A DNA stretch of 64,000 nt from Cupriavidus sp. U2 (GCF_009663685.2 NZ_RCOG02000027.1:62001-126000), one strand, 5' to 3'. Counted from the stretch's first letter, positions 43,776 through 53,281 are shown. The notes: generated by a model not told the origin, from the sequence alone. Numbers and translations are program-made.

Positions 43776-44735
43776 ATGGAAAAGACTGCATTCGTGTTCG
43801 CCGGCGGCGGCAGTTTGGGCGCCATCGAAGTCGGCATGCTGCGCGAGCTGGTGAACTGGGGCGTCGCGCCAGATCTGGTCATCGGTGCCTCCGCCGGTGC
43901 CATCAACAGCGCCTACTTCGCCAGCAACCCCCACCCGGAAGGCATTTCGAAGCTGGAAGGCCTGTGGCGCAGCATCACGCGGGCCGAGGTGCTGCCGTGG
44001 TCGTGGCGCAGCATGCTTGGGATGATCATTGGCAATCGCGGCCATCTGGTGGAGTCGATGGCGCTGAAGCGCCTGCTCAAGCGCCATCTGGGGGACGCAC
44101 GCGTGGAGGACGCGGCCCTGCCGCTGCACATTGTCGCCACCGACATGCATAGTGGGGCGGAAGTCCTGCTGTCGTCGGGGAATATCGTCCAGGCCGTGCT
44201 GGCCAGCGCTGCCATCCCGGGCGTCTTCCCGCCGGTGGAAATCAACGGCCAGAAGCTGATCGACGGCGGCGTGGCGAACAATACGCCCGTATCGACGGCC
44301 ATCCGGCTTGGCGCCACGCGCATCATCGTGCTGCCGGCGGGCTTCGCATGCGCCGAACGGCGTCCGCCCAAGGGCGCGATCGAACATGCGTTCAACGCGT
44401 TGTCGCTGCTGGTGGCGCGTCAACTGGTGCATGACCTGGAACGCTGGGGCGAGCATGCCCACATTGCCGTGGTGCCGCCCCTGTGCCCGCTCGATGTCTC
44501 GCCGTACGACTACAGCCGGTGCGGCGAGCTGATCGATCGCGCAGCCGCGGCGACGCTGGCCTGGCTGCGCGCCGACGGCCTGTCGAGCCGCCGGGTGCCC
44601 GGCGCGCTGGAACCGCACGAGCACGATGCCGAGAACCCCAGCTGCAGCGCCGACATCGGCCTGCCCCCGGCCGGCGCCCCGCATGCCCACTCCCACACTC
44701 ATGACCACTCGACCACGCATGGCGGCATCCACTGA
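43776..44735 (+). CDS. patatin-like phospholipase with histidine-rich tail
   Basis: A 319-residue serine lipase. The oxyanion loop is FAGGGSLGAIEVG, the nucleophile elbow GASAG in LVIGASAGAINSAYFAS, and the catalytic Asp in LIDGGVANNTP, so the Ser-Asp dyad is complete. Patatins hydrolyse acyl chains from phospholipids. The last 20 residues are strongly His-rich (HAHSHTHDHSTTHGGIH), resembling a metal-binding tail. The start at 43776 is chosen because the conserved core begins at once (MEKTAFVFAGGG). The stop lies inside the start region of the AraC gene. Confidence 0.88.
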   Translation: MEKTAFVFAGGGSLGAIEVGMLRELVNWGVAPDLVIGASAGAINSAYFASNPHPEGISKLEGLWRSITRAEVLPWSWRSMLGMIIGNRGHLVESMALKRLLKRHLGDARVEDAALPLHIVATDMHSGAEVLLSSGNIVQAVLASAAIPGVFPPVEINGQKLIDGGVANNTPVSTAIRLGATRIIVLPAGFACAERRPPKGAIEHAFNALSLLVARQLVHDLERWGEHAHIAVVPPLCPLDVSPYDYSRCGELIDRAAAATLAWLRADGLSSRRVPGALEPHEHDAENPSCSADIGLPPAGAPHAHSHTHDHSTTHGGIH

Positions 44736-45558
44736 CGCCAGCATTGCGCTGCCGGGCAAGCGCGACTGGGTGCAACGCGATGCGTCCGCGCGCCAGATGG
44801 AACGCATCGAGGCATTCTTCGGCGGCCATGGCTATGACATGCACCGCCATGACACCTATGCCATCGGCTGCACACTGGCTGGCGTTCAGAGCTTTTCCTA
44901 TCGACGGAGCATGGTTCATAGCCAGCCGGGTGGCACCATCGTGCTGCATCCCGATGAGCCGCACGATGGCCATGCCGGCACCGACGCGGGATTCCACTAC
45001 CGCATGCTCTACATCGAGCCTGCACTGATCCAGCGCGTGCTGGGCGGCAGACCGCTGCCATTCGTGGCCGGTGGGCGTTCCGACGATCCGAGGCTGTTTG
45101 CGGCCGCCGGCACCTTGCTGCAGGCCATGGACAGCACCCTGGACCCGCTGGAGGAGGACGACGCGATCTTCGACCTTGCGCACGCGCTGGCCGCCGCGGC
45201 CGGGTCGGCGCGCGGACGCAAGGCGGTGGACTACCGCGCCGCCGAACTGGCCCGGACCTGCCTGCAGGACAACCTGGAGCGTCCGGTGACACTCGACGAG
45301 CTGGAGCAGGCCACTGGCCGCGACCGCTGGAGCCTGTCGCGCGACTTCCGCGTGCTCTATGGCACCAGTCCGCATCGCTATCTGGTGATGCGCAGGCTGG
45401 ACATGGTCAGGCGGCTGGCAGCGGCCGGGCAGTCGCTGGCCGACGCAGCCGTCTGCGCCGGGTTCACCGACCAGAGCCACATGACCCGCCATTTCACGCG
45501 CGCCTACGGGCATTCGCCGGGCCGCTGGCTGCGCGCGTTGCGGGGCGCCGCGACCTGA
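44719..45558 (+). CDS. AraC-family transcriptional regulator
   Basis: About 279 residues: an N-terminal cupin-like AraC ligand domain (HGYDMHRHDTYAIGCTLAGVQSFSYR, later GGTIVLHPDEPHDGHAGTDAGFHYRMLYIEP) and a C-terminal double HTH (VTLDELEQATGRDRWSLSRDFRVLYGTSPHRYLVMRRLDMVRRLAAAGQSLADAAVCAGFTDQSHMTRHF). It overlaps the patatin 3' end by some 17 bases if ATG 44719 is used; ATG 44701 is possible. It may control the patatin or the downstream cupin gene. Confidence 0.85.
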   Translation: MAASTDASIALPGKRDWVQRDASARQMERIEAFFGGHGYDMHRHDTYAIGCTLAGVQSFSYRRSMVHSQPGGTIVLHPDEPHDGHAGTDAGFHYRMLYIEPALIQRVLGGRPLPFVAGGRSDDPRLFAAAGTLLQAMDSTLDPLEEDDAIFDLAHALAAAAGSARGRKAVDYRAAELARTCLQDNLERPVTLDELEQATGRDRWSLSRDFRVLYGTSPHRYLVMRRLDMVRRLAAAGQSLADAAVCAGFTDQSHMTRHFTRAYGHSPGRWLRALRGAAT

Positions 45559-45639
45559 GCCTGCACGATCGTACAAGACCGTGCGCCGACACAGGCGCAG
45601 ACTCGGCCTTCTGTCCCATACGCCACAAGGAGCCTTGTC

Positions 45640-46038
45640 ATGCAGCCATCGCCCGTCGCAGTCCCCACCCATCGCGCTGCCAGCGCCGTCAATTTCGCCC
45701 AGAAGCTGAGCCTGTTCACCGACCACTGGCAGCCGCGCGTCATTGCCGAGATGAACGACTACCAGTTCAAGATCGTCCGGATCGAGGGTGAGTTCATCTG
45801 GCACCAGCACGCCGATACCGATGAGACGTTCATCGTGCTCGACGGCCAGTTGCGTCTCGACTTTCGCGATGGCCACGTGATCGTCAATGCGGGCGAAATG
45901 TACGTGGTACCCAAAGGCGTCGAACACAGGCCGGTCGCGGAGGCGGAAGTCCGCATGCTGCTGATCGAGCCGCGCGGTGTGGTCAACACTGGCGACCAGG
46001 GCGGCGACCGCACGGCGCAGAACGACGTCTGGATCTGA
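45640..46038 (+). CDS. cupin-domain protein
   Basis: A 132-residue single cupin. Metal-binding motif 1 is EFIWHQHADTDETFIVLDGQLRLDF (two His and a Glu) and motif 2 is EMYVVPKGVEHRPVAEA (His). Such small cupins act as metal-dependent isomerases, dioxygenases or sugar-binding proteins; the role here is unknown. AAGGAG precedes the ATG. It follows the AraC gene by 81 bases on the same strand and may be its target. Confidence 0.86.
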   Translation: MQPSPVAVPTHRAASAVNFAQKLSLFTDHWQPRVIAEMNDYQFKIVRIEGEFIWHQHADTDETFIVLDGQLRLDFRDGHVIVNAGEMYVVPKGVEHRPVAEAEVRMLLIEPRGVVNTGDQGGDRTAQNDVWI

Positions 46039-46258
46039 CGCGCCGGTACTCTGGTAGTTGGCATTTGCCCAACGAATTGCGATGTCAGGTGTTGGAATGA
46101 CGTAGCAGTTTGCGTAGTTTTATCCGCAGAATGTGACGGGCGCCAGGCGCCCGGCCGGCTTACGGCGGTGGCATGTTCCCTGCAATCAGACGCATCGAGC
46201 GCGGCGCCGCGTCTCGACCCTGATCCGGAGCGTATTGCTCCTTTCCCGGAGAACTGCC

Positions 46259-46627
46259 ATGTTGATTCCGCCACAGTTGCGGCCGGGCGTCGTCGCGCCG
46301 CCTCCCCACGGTCAAGCCCACATCATCCGTTACCGGATTCGCGACGTTATCCTGCTGCTGCGCGTCCTGCTGCTCTGCTTCCACACGGCCGCCCATGCGG
46401 ACAAGGCATTACCCCCGCCCGCCGCGCCGCGTCCCACGAATTTTCTGGAAGCAGTGGCCACGGACTACGCGAACAGCCACCCATTCCACACGGTGGAAGG
46501 TATTGCGCCGGTGCGCGAACCCCATGCGGTGCCCGGCGACCCTGCGCCTGTTCCGCCCGCCCCCGCTTCGCCCGCCGCCAACGTTTCGCCGCCGGCCACA
46601 AACATCCGCCGCGTGAACACGCAGTGA
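46259..46627 (+). CDS. hypothetical protein with one hydrophobic segment and proline-rich tail
   Basis: A 122-residue protein I do not recognise. A hydrophobic stretch (RDVILLLRVLLLCFHTAAHADKA, residues about 28-50) looks like an internal signal or anchor. It is followed by FLEAVATDYANSHPFHTVEGIAPV and a tail rich in Pro and Ala. GGAG lies 11 bases upstream of ATG 46259. It stands alone between the cupin and BON genes. Confidence 0.55.
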   Translation: MLIPPQLRPGVVAPPPHGQAHIIRYRIRDVILLLRVLLLCFHTAAHADKALPPPAAPRPTNFLEAVATDYANSHPFHTVEGIAPVREPHAVPGDPAPVPPAPASPAANVSPPATNIRRVNTQ

Positions 46628-46848
46628 GCCCAAACGCACCCGGCGCGGGCGTGCAGTCTTTACACGCAGCCTCGCAAGGCTTGCATGGAACGGCGTGGTT
46701 TCCCCAGCGCCCGGCCGCCCGCCATGCCAGTCCACACAAGGCGTCGTCGCCACGGTACGGAACTTGCCAGATTGTACGAATGGCCAACGGTGCGATGCGG
46801 CACGCCGCATTGCACGCATGGCGATCCCGCAACCTTCAGGAGCGCAAT

Positions 46849-48099
46849 ATGGGCGACTACCACAGCGAGCGCAATCGCCGGAACACCCCCTGGCGAGCCG
46901 ATGAAAACCGACGCGACGACGACCTGGGCGATCCCTGGGACGATGGCCGCGGCTCACGCTGGCAGGATCAGGACTGGCAGCCCGAATCGTTCGGTGACAA
47001 CTGGGACGACGCGCGGCGCCGCCAGCGGCTGACGCCGGGGCAGCTAAGCGAAGGCGGTCCGGCACCATCGGGCTATCGCGGCCGGGAGGATCGCGGCAGC
47101 GATCTGCAATACGGACTAAACGGCGGTTATGGCGAGTCCCCGGAAGACGACCAGGACTGGCGCCAGCGAGAGCAATACCGCAGCCGCCAGTACGCCAGCG
47201 AATATGGCGATTACGGCGATCTGGGCGATGAGCGCAGACGCGCCGACTATGGCGTGCACCGCCGGCAGGGCGAGTTTGGCCAGTATGGCTCCGGCGGCAA
47301 CTACGGCAGCTACGGCAATGACGAAGAGGACGACCGCGGTAGCGGCGACCCCTGGCAGCGCAGCCAGCCGGGCCAGGGCGGCCGAGGAGGCCGGGGGTCG
47401 GGCGAACGGCGCAACGAACGCGGCTTCGGCAATGCAGACCAGGCCTGGCTGCGCACGGCAGAGCAACGCGCCCCGGCATATCGGGGCCAGAGCGGCGGCC
47501 AGCGCAGCGGCCACACCGCCTACTTCAACGACCTGCGCAGCGATACCCGCTACTGGACGGAGCCGCGCGACGAGTGGGGCGAAAGCCGTCCCGACTACCA
47601 CGCACAACGCTACGGGCGCGACTACATGGGCGGCGGCAGCGATGACCGGGAGCGCGGTTATTCCCAATCCGGACGCGACGCCGGCGGACGCTGGCGCGAT
47701 GCGCGGCGAGACCATGACGACGACCGCGAGTCGGAGCACGGCGCACTCTACAACCTTGGCCACCGCATCGGCCAGGCCGTCAGCGACTGGTTCGGCCCCG
47801 GCGCCATGAAAAAGCGCACCGGCCCGCGCGGCTACACGCGCACCGACGAGCGTATCCGCGACGAGATCTGCGAACGGCTGACCTTTACCACCGGCATCGA
47901 CGTGCGCGAGGTGTCGGTCGACGTCGACAAGGGCAAGGTCACGCTTGGCGGCACGGTACAGACGCGCGGCCAGAAATACGATATCGAGGATCTGGCCGAC
48001 AACACGTTCGGCGTGACGGAAGTGGAAAACAACATCCGCGTCCAACGCCAGGACGTGGATGCCGCTGTCACCGGCGCCGGCGGCTTCAACGGCTGGTAA
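46849..48099 (+). CDS. BON-domain protein with long Gly/Tyr/Arg/Asp-rich disordered segment
   Basis: A 416-residue protein. Residues 1 to about 310 are low-complexity and probably disordered, dense in D, R, G, Y, Q and W (for example YGQYGSGG-like and SEYGDYGDLGDERRR segments). The C-terminus has VSDWFGPGAMKKRTGPRGYTRTDERIRDEICERL followed by a BON domain (VREVSVDVDKGKVTLGGTVQTRGQKYDIEDLADNTFGVTEVENNIRV), the usual pairing in Burkholderiales stress proteins. No signal peptide is seen. AGGAG precedes ATG 46849. The tail of the disordered part is interrupted by HGALYNLGHRIGQAVSDWF. Confidence 0.82.
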   Translation: MGDYHSERNRRNTPWRADENRRDDDLGDPWDDGRGSRWQDQDWQPESFGDNWDDARRRQRLTPGQLSEGGPAPSGYRGREDRGSDLQYGLNGGYGESPEDDQDWRQREQYRSRQYASEYGDYGDLGDERRRADYGVHRRQGEFGQYGSGGNYGSYGNDEEDDRGSGDPWQRSQPGQGGRGGRGSGERRNERGFGNADQAWLRTAEQRAPAYRGQSGGQRSGHTAYFNDLRSDTRYWTEPRDEWGESRPDYHAQRYGRDYMGGGSDDRERGYSQSGRDAGGRWRDARRDHDDDRESEHGALYNLGHRIGQAVSDWFGPGAMKKRTGPRGYTRTDERIRDEICERLTFTTGIDVREVSVDVDKGKVTLGGTVQTRGQKYDIEDLADNTFGVTEVENNIRVQRQDVDAAVTGAGGFNGW

Positions 48100-48124
48100 G
48101 GCCAGTCAAGCCCGCCGGGAAGAC

Positions 48125-48154
48125 GCGCCCGCTGCGAAGCGGGCGCTTTGCTTT
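48125..48154 (+). terminator. intrinsic terminator after the BON-domain gene
   Basis: GCGCCCGCT and AGCGGGCGC form a 9-bp perfect stem with GCGA loop, followed by TTTGCTTT. It lies 26 bases beyond the stop and just before the end of the convergent chemoreceptor gene. Confidence 0.8.
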
Positions 48155-48175
48155 GGGGCTTCCGTTTTACGCAGT

Positions 48176-50119
48176 CTATGCCGCGAACCGGAACACGCTC
48201 ATTGTCTGCTCCATCCGCTCGGCCTGTTCCTGCAGGGCCCTGGCTGCCGCCGCAGCCTCTTCCACCAGCGCCGCGTTCTGCTGGGTGACCTGGTCCATCT
48301 GGGTGACCGCCTGATTGACCTGCGCAATGCCGCCGCTCTGCTCGTGCGACGCGCGGCTGATCTCGTCCATCATCGTCGTCACGCGCTGCACCGCCGTCAC
48401 CACTTCGCTCATGGTGGCGGCGGCATCGACGGCCAGCGCCGTGCCATCGGCGACACGGCCTGCCGACTGCGAAATCAGCGTGCGGATTTCCTTGGCCGAA
48501 TTGGCGGCGCGCTGGGCCAGCGTGCGTACCTCGCCCGCCACCACCGCGAAGCCTCGCCCTGCCTCGCCGGCTCGGGCAGCCTCGACGGCCGCATTGAGCG
48601 CCAGGATATTCGTCTGGAACGCAATGCCGTCGATCACGGCGATGATATCGACGATCCGGCGCGAATCGGCCTCGATCTCGCTCATGGTCTGGCGCATGCG
48701 GCCGACGGACTGGCCACCCGCCACGGCAATGCCGGCGGCTTCGGCAGCCAGCGTGCTGGCCTGGCTGGCGTTGCCGGCGTTCTGTTGCACGATCGACGTC
48801 AGTTCCTCCATGCTGGCCGCCGTCTGCTCCAGCGACGACGCCTGCGCCTCGGTGCGCTGCGACAGGTCCGCATTGCCTTGCGCGATCTGCCCCGCCGCCA
48901 CCAGCACGTTCTGCGCGCTGTCGCGCGTATCGCCGATGATGCCGCGCCATGCCTCCACCAGCGTCATCAGATGCCGCTTGACGTCGCTGAGTTCGTCCCG
49001 GCCGCGCGCCGCGATCTGCACGCCCAGGTCGCCGTCGTTGATGCGTGCCACCAGGTCGGCCACATCGCGCACGTCGTCACGCATGCCACGGCTGAATCCG
49101 GCAAACAGGTAGAGCGCGCCGCCCACGGTCAGCAGCGCAATGGCGGCCAGCACAGCCAGCTTGCGCTGCTCGGCGGCCACGCGCCGCGCCAGCATGACGT
49201 CCGCCAGGGCCGTGAACTCGCGGCTGACCGCCGATACGGCTTCGATTGCGGCGGTGCCCTCGGCGAAGTACGACTTGGCGTCGATCGTGATACCGGCCGA
49301 CCCCAGCATGCTGACCTTGAGCGTGCGATAGAAATTGTCCACGGCCGCCAGCTGCTTCATCGCCGTACCCACGCGGGCCTGATACTGTGGCGCGGCGCGC
49401 TCCACGCGCGCCATGTCGCGGCGTGCCGCCTCCAGCCCGTCCAGGATCTGGTCGGCCAGCGCGGCCAGCTCCGCCTGCTGCGCGGCGTCGGAATAGCCGC
49501 CCTGCGCGATGATGCCGGCGCCCCGCCCGCGCGCCAGCGCGCTGACTTCGGCCAGCTTGGGCATCGGACCCACGGTGAGGTTGATCAGGTAGTAGGAGCC
49601 GGCCTCGGGATCAAGCGCCAGCGACGAATGGTCGGCCACGTCGCCGATGAACAACCGCGTCTGCCTGACCAGCGCGGTATGGCGCTCGAACAGCGGCGCG
49701 GCAGGCGTGTCGAGGCCAAGCTTGCGGATCTGCTGCCAGGATTCGTCCAGCTTCTGTACGTCGGGCGCGATGCCAAACGATCCGATGGCGGCCGATTCCC
49801 CCAGCAGGCCCGCCAGATGCTGCGCGGCCTTGGCGTCGGCCGCCTCGAAGGTGGGCCGGAAACTGGCGTTGCCGAGCAGCACGCCATTGGCGGCGCCCCG
49901 GCGTACCTGCGTTTCGCGCATGAAGTCCAGCGCGATGCCGACGAGCTTGAGGCCGCGCTGCTCGTCCTGCGTATCGCGAATCGACTGCACCGACTGGTTC
50001 AGCACCGCGAACAGCGCCCCGCACAGCGGAATCAGGAACAGTACGGACAGCAGCACCAGCTTGCGCGTGATGGTCAGGCGGGACATCAACCGGATGGCGG
50101 GGGTGAGGAATGCGGGCAC
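48176..50119 (-). CDS. methyl-accepting chemotaxis protein
   Basis: A 647-residue chemoreceptor. One transmembrane helix lies near residues 21-41 and a second near 322-342. Between them is a roughly 280-residue periplasmic sensor of helical-bundle type. HAMP follows (ARINDGDLGVQIAARGRDELSDVKRHL), and the cytoplasmic hairpin tip reads RRIVDIIAVIDGIAFQTNILALNAAVEAARAGEAGRGFAVVAGEVRTLAQRAA, the fully conserved signalling core. Methylation helices flank it. It lacks a CheR-binding NWETF-like pentapeptide at its end (FRFAA). The start is GTG 50119 with AGGA upstream; ATG 50086 is possible. Confidence 0.93.
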   Translation of the reverse strand: MPAFLTPAIRLMSRLTITRKLVLLSVLFLIPLCGALFAVLNQSVQSIRDTQDEQRGLKLVGIALDFMRETQVRRGAANGVLLGNASFRPTFEAADAKAAQHLAGLLGESAAIGSFGIAPDVQKLDESWQQIRKLGLDTPAAPLFERHTALVRQTRLFIGDVADHSSLALDPEAGSYYLINLTVGPMPKLAEVSALARGRGAGIIAQGGYSDAAQQAELAALADQILDGLEAARRDMARVERAAPQYQARVGTAMKQLAAVDNFYRTLKVSMLGSAGITIDAKSYFAEGTAAIEAVSAVSREFTALADVMLARRVAAEQRKLAVLAAIALLTVGGALYLFAGFSRGMRDDVRDVADLVARINDGDLGVQIAARGRDELSDVKRHLMTLVEAWRGIIGDTRDSAQNVLVAAGQIAQGNADLSQRTEAQASSLEQTAASMEELTSIVQQNAGNASQASTLAAEAAGIAVAGGQSVGRMRQTMSEIEADSRRIVDIIAVIDGIAFQTNILALNAAVEAARAGEAGRGFAVVAGEVRTLAQRAANSAKEIRTLISQSAGRVADGTALAVDAAATMSEVVTAVQRVTTMMDEISRASHEQSGGIAQVNQAVTQMDQVTQQNAALVEEAAAAARALQEQAERMEQTMSVFRFAA

Positions 50120-50262
50120 GATCGTCCTAGTTCAAAGGTCTCATAGCCCGCTGTAACGGCTTCAATTCATAGGAATAAAGCCATTTTTCCCGCTATTTCA
50201 CTGACTTTTTGATGTCGCACAACTCCAGTGCGTTCGCCGCACAACGCGGGTGCCGAATGCCC

Positions 50263-50308
50263 AAAAAAAGCGCGGGCCGGCCGCTCATGCAAGCAGCCGG
50301 CCGCGCGC
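50263..50308 (-). terminator. intrinsic terminator of the SDR gene
   Basis: On the minus strand a long GC hairpin (about GCGCGCGGCCGGCT pairing with AGCGGCCGGCCCGCGC) is followed by seven T residues. It lies just past the SDR stop, in the gap before the chemoreceptor promoter. Confidence 0.75.
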
Positions 50309-50334
50309 TCGTGCGCTGCGCGGAGGACGCGATG

Positions 50335-51099
50335 CTACGCCGTGGCGCCGCCGTCCAGGCCGATGGTCTGGCCCGATATATAACGGCCAGCCGGCGATGC
50401 CAGCAGCACCGCCAGGCCGGCGACGTCGCTGGCCTCGGCGATGCGGCGCATCGGGATATTGGCGGACAACGCCTTTTCGCGTTCGGGGTCGCCCCACAGC
50501 GCGTCGCGCGAAAAGTCCGTGCGCACCGGACCCGGGTTGATGCTGTTGACGTTGATGTTGTACTGGCCCAGCGTCTGCGCCAGGTTGCGCATGGCCAGAT
50601 CGGTGGCGCCCTTCGAGATGCTGTACAGGGCCAGCATGGCGGAGCCGCGCCGCGCGGCAATGCTCGACATGAAGATGATCGAACCGTCCTTGCGTTCGAT
50701 CATCTGCGGCGCCAGCGCGTTCACCAGCACCAGGTTGCCGCGCACGTTGCCGGCCATCACCTCGTCGAACTGCTCCGGCCCCTGGCCCAGCATCGAACCG
50801 ACCGCCGTGCTGCCGGCGGCGTTCAGGACCAGCGCATCCACGCGGCCGAACCTGGCCAGCACCTGGTCTGCAAAGGCGCGCACGCTGTCGAGGCTGACGA
50901 TGTCGCAGGCAATGCCCGTGGCATCGATGCCCTGTTCGCGCAAGCCGGCCGCCACCTTGTCGGACACCGCGGCGTCGCGGCCCGACACCACTACGCGGGC
51001 ACCGGCCTGGCCCAGGGCGCGCGCCATTTCCAGGCCCATGCCTTTGGTGGAGCCAGTGACGACCGCGACGCGGCCAGACATATCGAACAGTTTGAACAT
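50335..51099 (-). CDS. short-chain dehydrogenase/reductase (SDR)
   Basis: A 254-residue NAD(P)-dependent oxidoreductase. The Rossmann motif is VAVVTGSTKGMGLEMARAL (TGxxxGxG), NAAG is in LVLNAAGSTA, catalytic Ser is in IFMSSIAARRGS, and the Y-x3-K is YSISK. The SINPGPVRTDF block and the closing ISGQTIGLDGGATA are classical. The substrate is unknown. It is divergent from a TetR gene across about 160 bases, so TetR control by the alcohol/ketone substrate is plausible. GGAGAACC precedes the ATG. Confidence 0.9.
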   Translation of the reverse strand: MFKLFDMSGRVAVVTGSTKGMGLEMARALGQAGARVVVSGRDAAVSDKVAAGLREQGIDATGIACDIVSLDSVRAFADQVLARFGRVDALVLNAAGSTAVGSMLGQGPEQFDEVMAGNVRGNLVLVNALAPQMIERKDGSIIFMSSIAARRGSAMLALYSISKGATDLAMRNLAQTLGQYNINVNSINPGPVRTDFSRDALWGDPEREKALSANIPMRRIAEASDVAGLAVLLASPAGRYISGQTIGLDGGATA

Positions 51100-51259
51100 G
51101 ACAGGTTCTCCTTTGGGGATGAGGAACAGGTTGCAACACTTCCATTGCCGGCCGTCCGCTGCGTTTTCGCATGACGACCAACATTTATTGAATAAAGTAT
51201 GGACATCATCTAAAATCCGGTCAAGCTCGTTTTCAAGAATTTGCGACAAGGAGATCGAC

Positions 51260-51886
51260 ATGGCACGCGCATCACGGGCAGTCGCCGATCAGCATAGGAC
51301 AGCCATCGAGGCTGCGTCGGCACGATTGTTCCGGCAACACGGCCTGCACGGCGTCACGGTTGCGCAGGTGATGGCGGATGCCGGGCTGACCCACGGCGGC
51401 TTCTACGGCCATTTTTCGTCGAAGGACGACCTGGCGGCGGCAGGCTGCGCGCGGGCATTTGCCGATTCGGCGGCGCGCTGGCGGCAGCGGATCCAGCAGG
51501 CCGGCGGCGACCGCCATGCCGCCCGGCGCTTTCTGGTGGAGCAGTACCTTAGTGAAGTGCATCGCGACGCACCCGAGCATGGCTGCCCGGCGTCGGCACT
51601 GGTGGGCGACGTGGCGCGCGAACCGGCCGGCAAGCCCGTACGCGGCGCCTTTCTGGATGGCATCCAGCAGTTGCTGGCCGCCTGGAAGACGCTGGCCCCC
51701 GATACGACAGCCCGGGAGCCGGGTGCCGACGACACCGTCGCGCACCGCACTGCCCTGCTGGAAATGGCCACGCTGGTCGGTGCCGTCACGCTGGCACGCG
51801 CCACGGCGGGCGACGCCCTTTCCGACGACATCCTGGACGCCGCGCGCGCCTGGCTGCTGCACGCCGGCGAGGCCGCCCCCGCCTGA
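51260..51886 (+). CDS. TetR-family regulator divergent from SDR
   Basis: A 208-residue repressor with HTH TAIEAASARLFRQHGLHGVTVAQVMADAGLTHGGFYGHFSSKDDLAAA, close to the NemR/AcrR-like group (GLTHGGFYGHFxSK). It contains a CPASALVGDVAR ligand-domain motif in which the Cys is conserved in the group. It sits between the divergent SDR gene and the MFS transporter 73 bases downstream, and may regulate both. AAGGAG precedes ATG 51260. Confidence 0.88.
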   Translation: MARASRAVADQHRTAIEAASARLFRQHGLHGVTVAQVMADAGLTHGGFYGHFSSKDDLAAAGCARAFADSAARWRQRIQQAGGDRHAARRFLVEQYLSEVHRDAPEHGCPASALVGDVAREPAGKPVRGAFLDGIQQLLAAWKTLAPDTTAREPGADDTVAHRTALLEMATLVGAVTLARATAGDALSDDILDAARAWLLHAGEAAPA

Positions 51887-51958
51887 TCGCCCTGGGCATC
51901 GCGCCAGACCCCGTCGATGCCATTCCTCCTTCCAATCCATCGCCCCCAACGGAGCCCC

Positions 51959-53257
51959 ATGTTTGCGCAAGCCCTATCCCGCCGGCTGGACCGGCGCGGC
52001 ATCCACTACGCGTGGATCGTCGCCGCCATCACGTTCTGCGTGATGCTGACCACTTCCGCCGCGCTCGGCCTGCCCGGCGCCTTCCTGAAACCGCTGACCA
52101 CCGAGATGGGCTGGAGTACCGACCAGGTGTCATCGATCCTGGCCTTCCGCTTTGCGCTGTTCGGGCTGATGGCGCCGTTCTCGGCCATCCTGATGGAGCG
52201 ATTCGGTGTCCGCAACGTGGTCTGTGCCGCTCTGGCGCTGATTGCCGGTGGCATGGCACTGGCGACGATATCCACGCAGATCTGGCAGCTGTTTGTCGCC
52301 TGGGGCCTGATGCTGGGCGTCGGCTCCGGACTGACGGCCCTGGTGCTGGCCGCACTGGTGGCCAACCGCTGGTTCACGGCGCGGCGCGGGCTGGTGATCG
52401 GCGTGCTGACCGCCAGCTCCGCCACGGGGCAACTCGCCTTCCTGCCCGTCGCGGCATGGCTGATCGAGCATATGGGCTGGCGCGTGGCAGTGCTGCCGGT
52501 ACTGGCGGCATGTGCCGCGCTGGCAGTGGTGGTGCTGGGTTTCCTGCGTGGCCGGCCGGCTGACGTTGGCCTGGCGCCCTATGGCGAAGTACCGGCGGCG
52601 GTTGCCGCGGCGCCGGCGCCGGCCGCGCCCCTGTCGTGGTCGGGTCCGTTCGTGGTGCTGCGCGAGGCGGCCCGCACGCAGACCTTCTGGATCCTGGCCG
52701 GCACGTTCTTTATCTGCGGGCTCTCCACCAACGGGCTGATCCAGACCCACTTCATCGCCCTGTGCGCAGACTTTGGCATGTCGGCCGTACCGGCCGCCTC
52801 GGCGCTGGCGATGATGGGCGCGTTCGACTTCGTCGGCACCATCATGTCCGGCTGGCTGTCGGACCGCTACGACAGCCGCAAGCTGCTGTTCTGGTACTAC
52901 GCGCTGCGCGGCCTGTCGCTGTTCTGGCTGCCGCACTCGGAATTCACGCTCTATGGCCTGTCCGTGTTCGCCATGTTCTACGGTCTGGACTGGATCGCCA
53001 CGGTACCGCCCACCATCAAGCTGGCAGGCAGCACGTTCGGCCGCGAGCGCGCCCCGATGGTGTTTGGCTGGATCTTCGCCGCGCACCAGATCGGCGCGGC
53101 CACGGCGGCATTTGGCGCCGGGCTGTCACGCACGCTGTGGCTCACCTACTCGCCGGCCCTGTACGTTGCGGGCAGCGCTTGCCTGGTGGCCGCGCTGCTG
53201 GCGCTTATGGTGCGCCGCAAGGCACCAGAAGCCACACCGCAGCCTGCACGGGCCTGA
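51959..53257 (+). CDS. major facilitator superfamily transporter
   Basis: A 432-residue permease with 12 predicted helices. The loop between helices 2 and 3 reads LMERFGVRNV and that between 8 and 9 GWLSDRYDSRKLL, the MFS signature. Helix 5 region GLVIGVLTASSATGQLAFLPVAAWL is that of the oxalate/formate and monocarboxylate-porter-like group (OFA/MCT). The substrate is unknown. GGAG precedes the ATG. It follows the TetR gene on the same strand. Confidence 0.88.
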   Translation: MFAQALSRRLDRRGIHYAWIVAAITFCVMLTTSAALGLPGAFLKPLTTEMGWSTDQVSSILAFRFALFGLMAPFSAILMERFGVRNVVCAALALIAGGMALATISTQIWQLFVAWGLMLGVGSGLTALVLAALVANRWFTARRGLVIGVLTASSATGQLAFLPVAAWLIEHMGWRVAVLPVLAACAALAVVVLGFLRGRPADVGLAPYGEVPAAVAAAPAPAAPLSWSGPFVVLREAARTQTFWILAGTFFICGLSTNGLIQTHFIALCADFGMSAVPAASALAMMGAFDFVGTIMSGWLSDRYDSRKLLFWYYALRGLSLFWLPHSEFTLYGLSVFAMFYGLDWIATVPPTIKLAGSTFGRERAPMVFGWIFAAHQIGAATAAFGAGLSRTLWLTYSPALYVAGSACLVAALLALMVRRKAPEATPQPARA

Positions 53258-53281
53258 GACGTCCCGGTCCTTCCTTGCCCC

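Noticed and set aside
44392..45927. A 511-residue minus-strand frame across patatin, AraC and cupin
   Set aside because: It crosses three well-supported genes on the other strand and has no recognisable domain.
48059..50146. A 695-residue plus-strand frame opposite the chemoreceptor
   Set aside because: It is the shadow of a clear methyl-accepting chemotaxis protein on the other strand.
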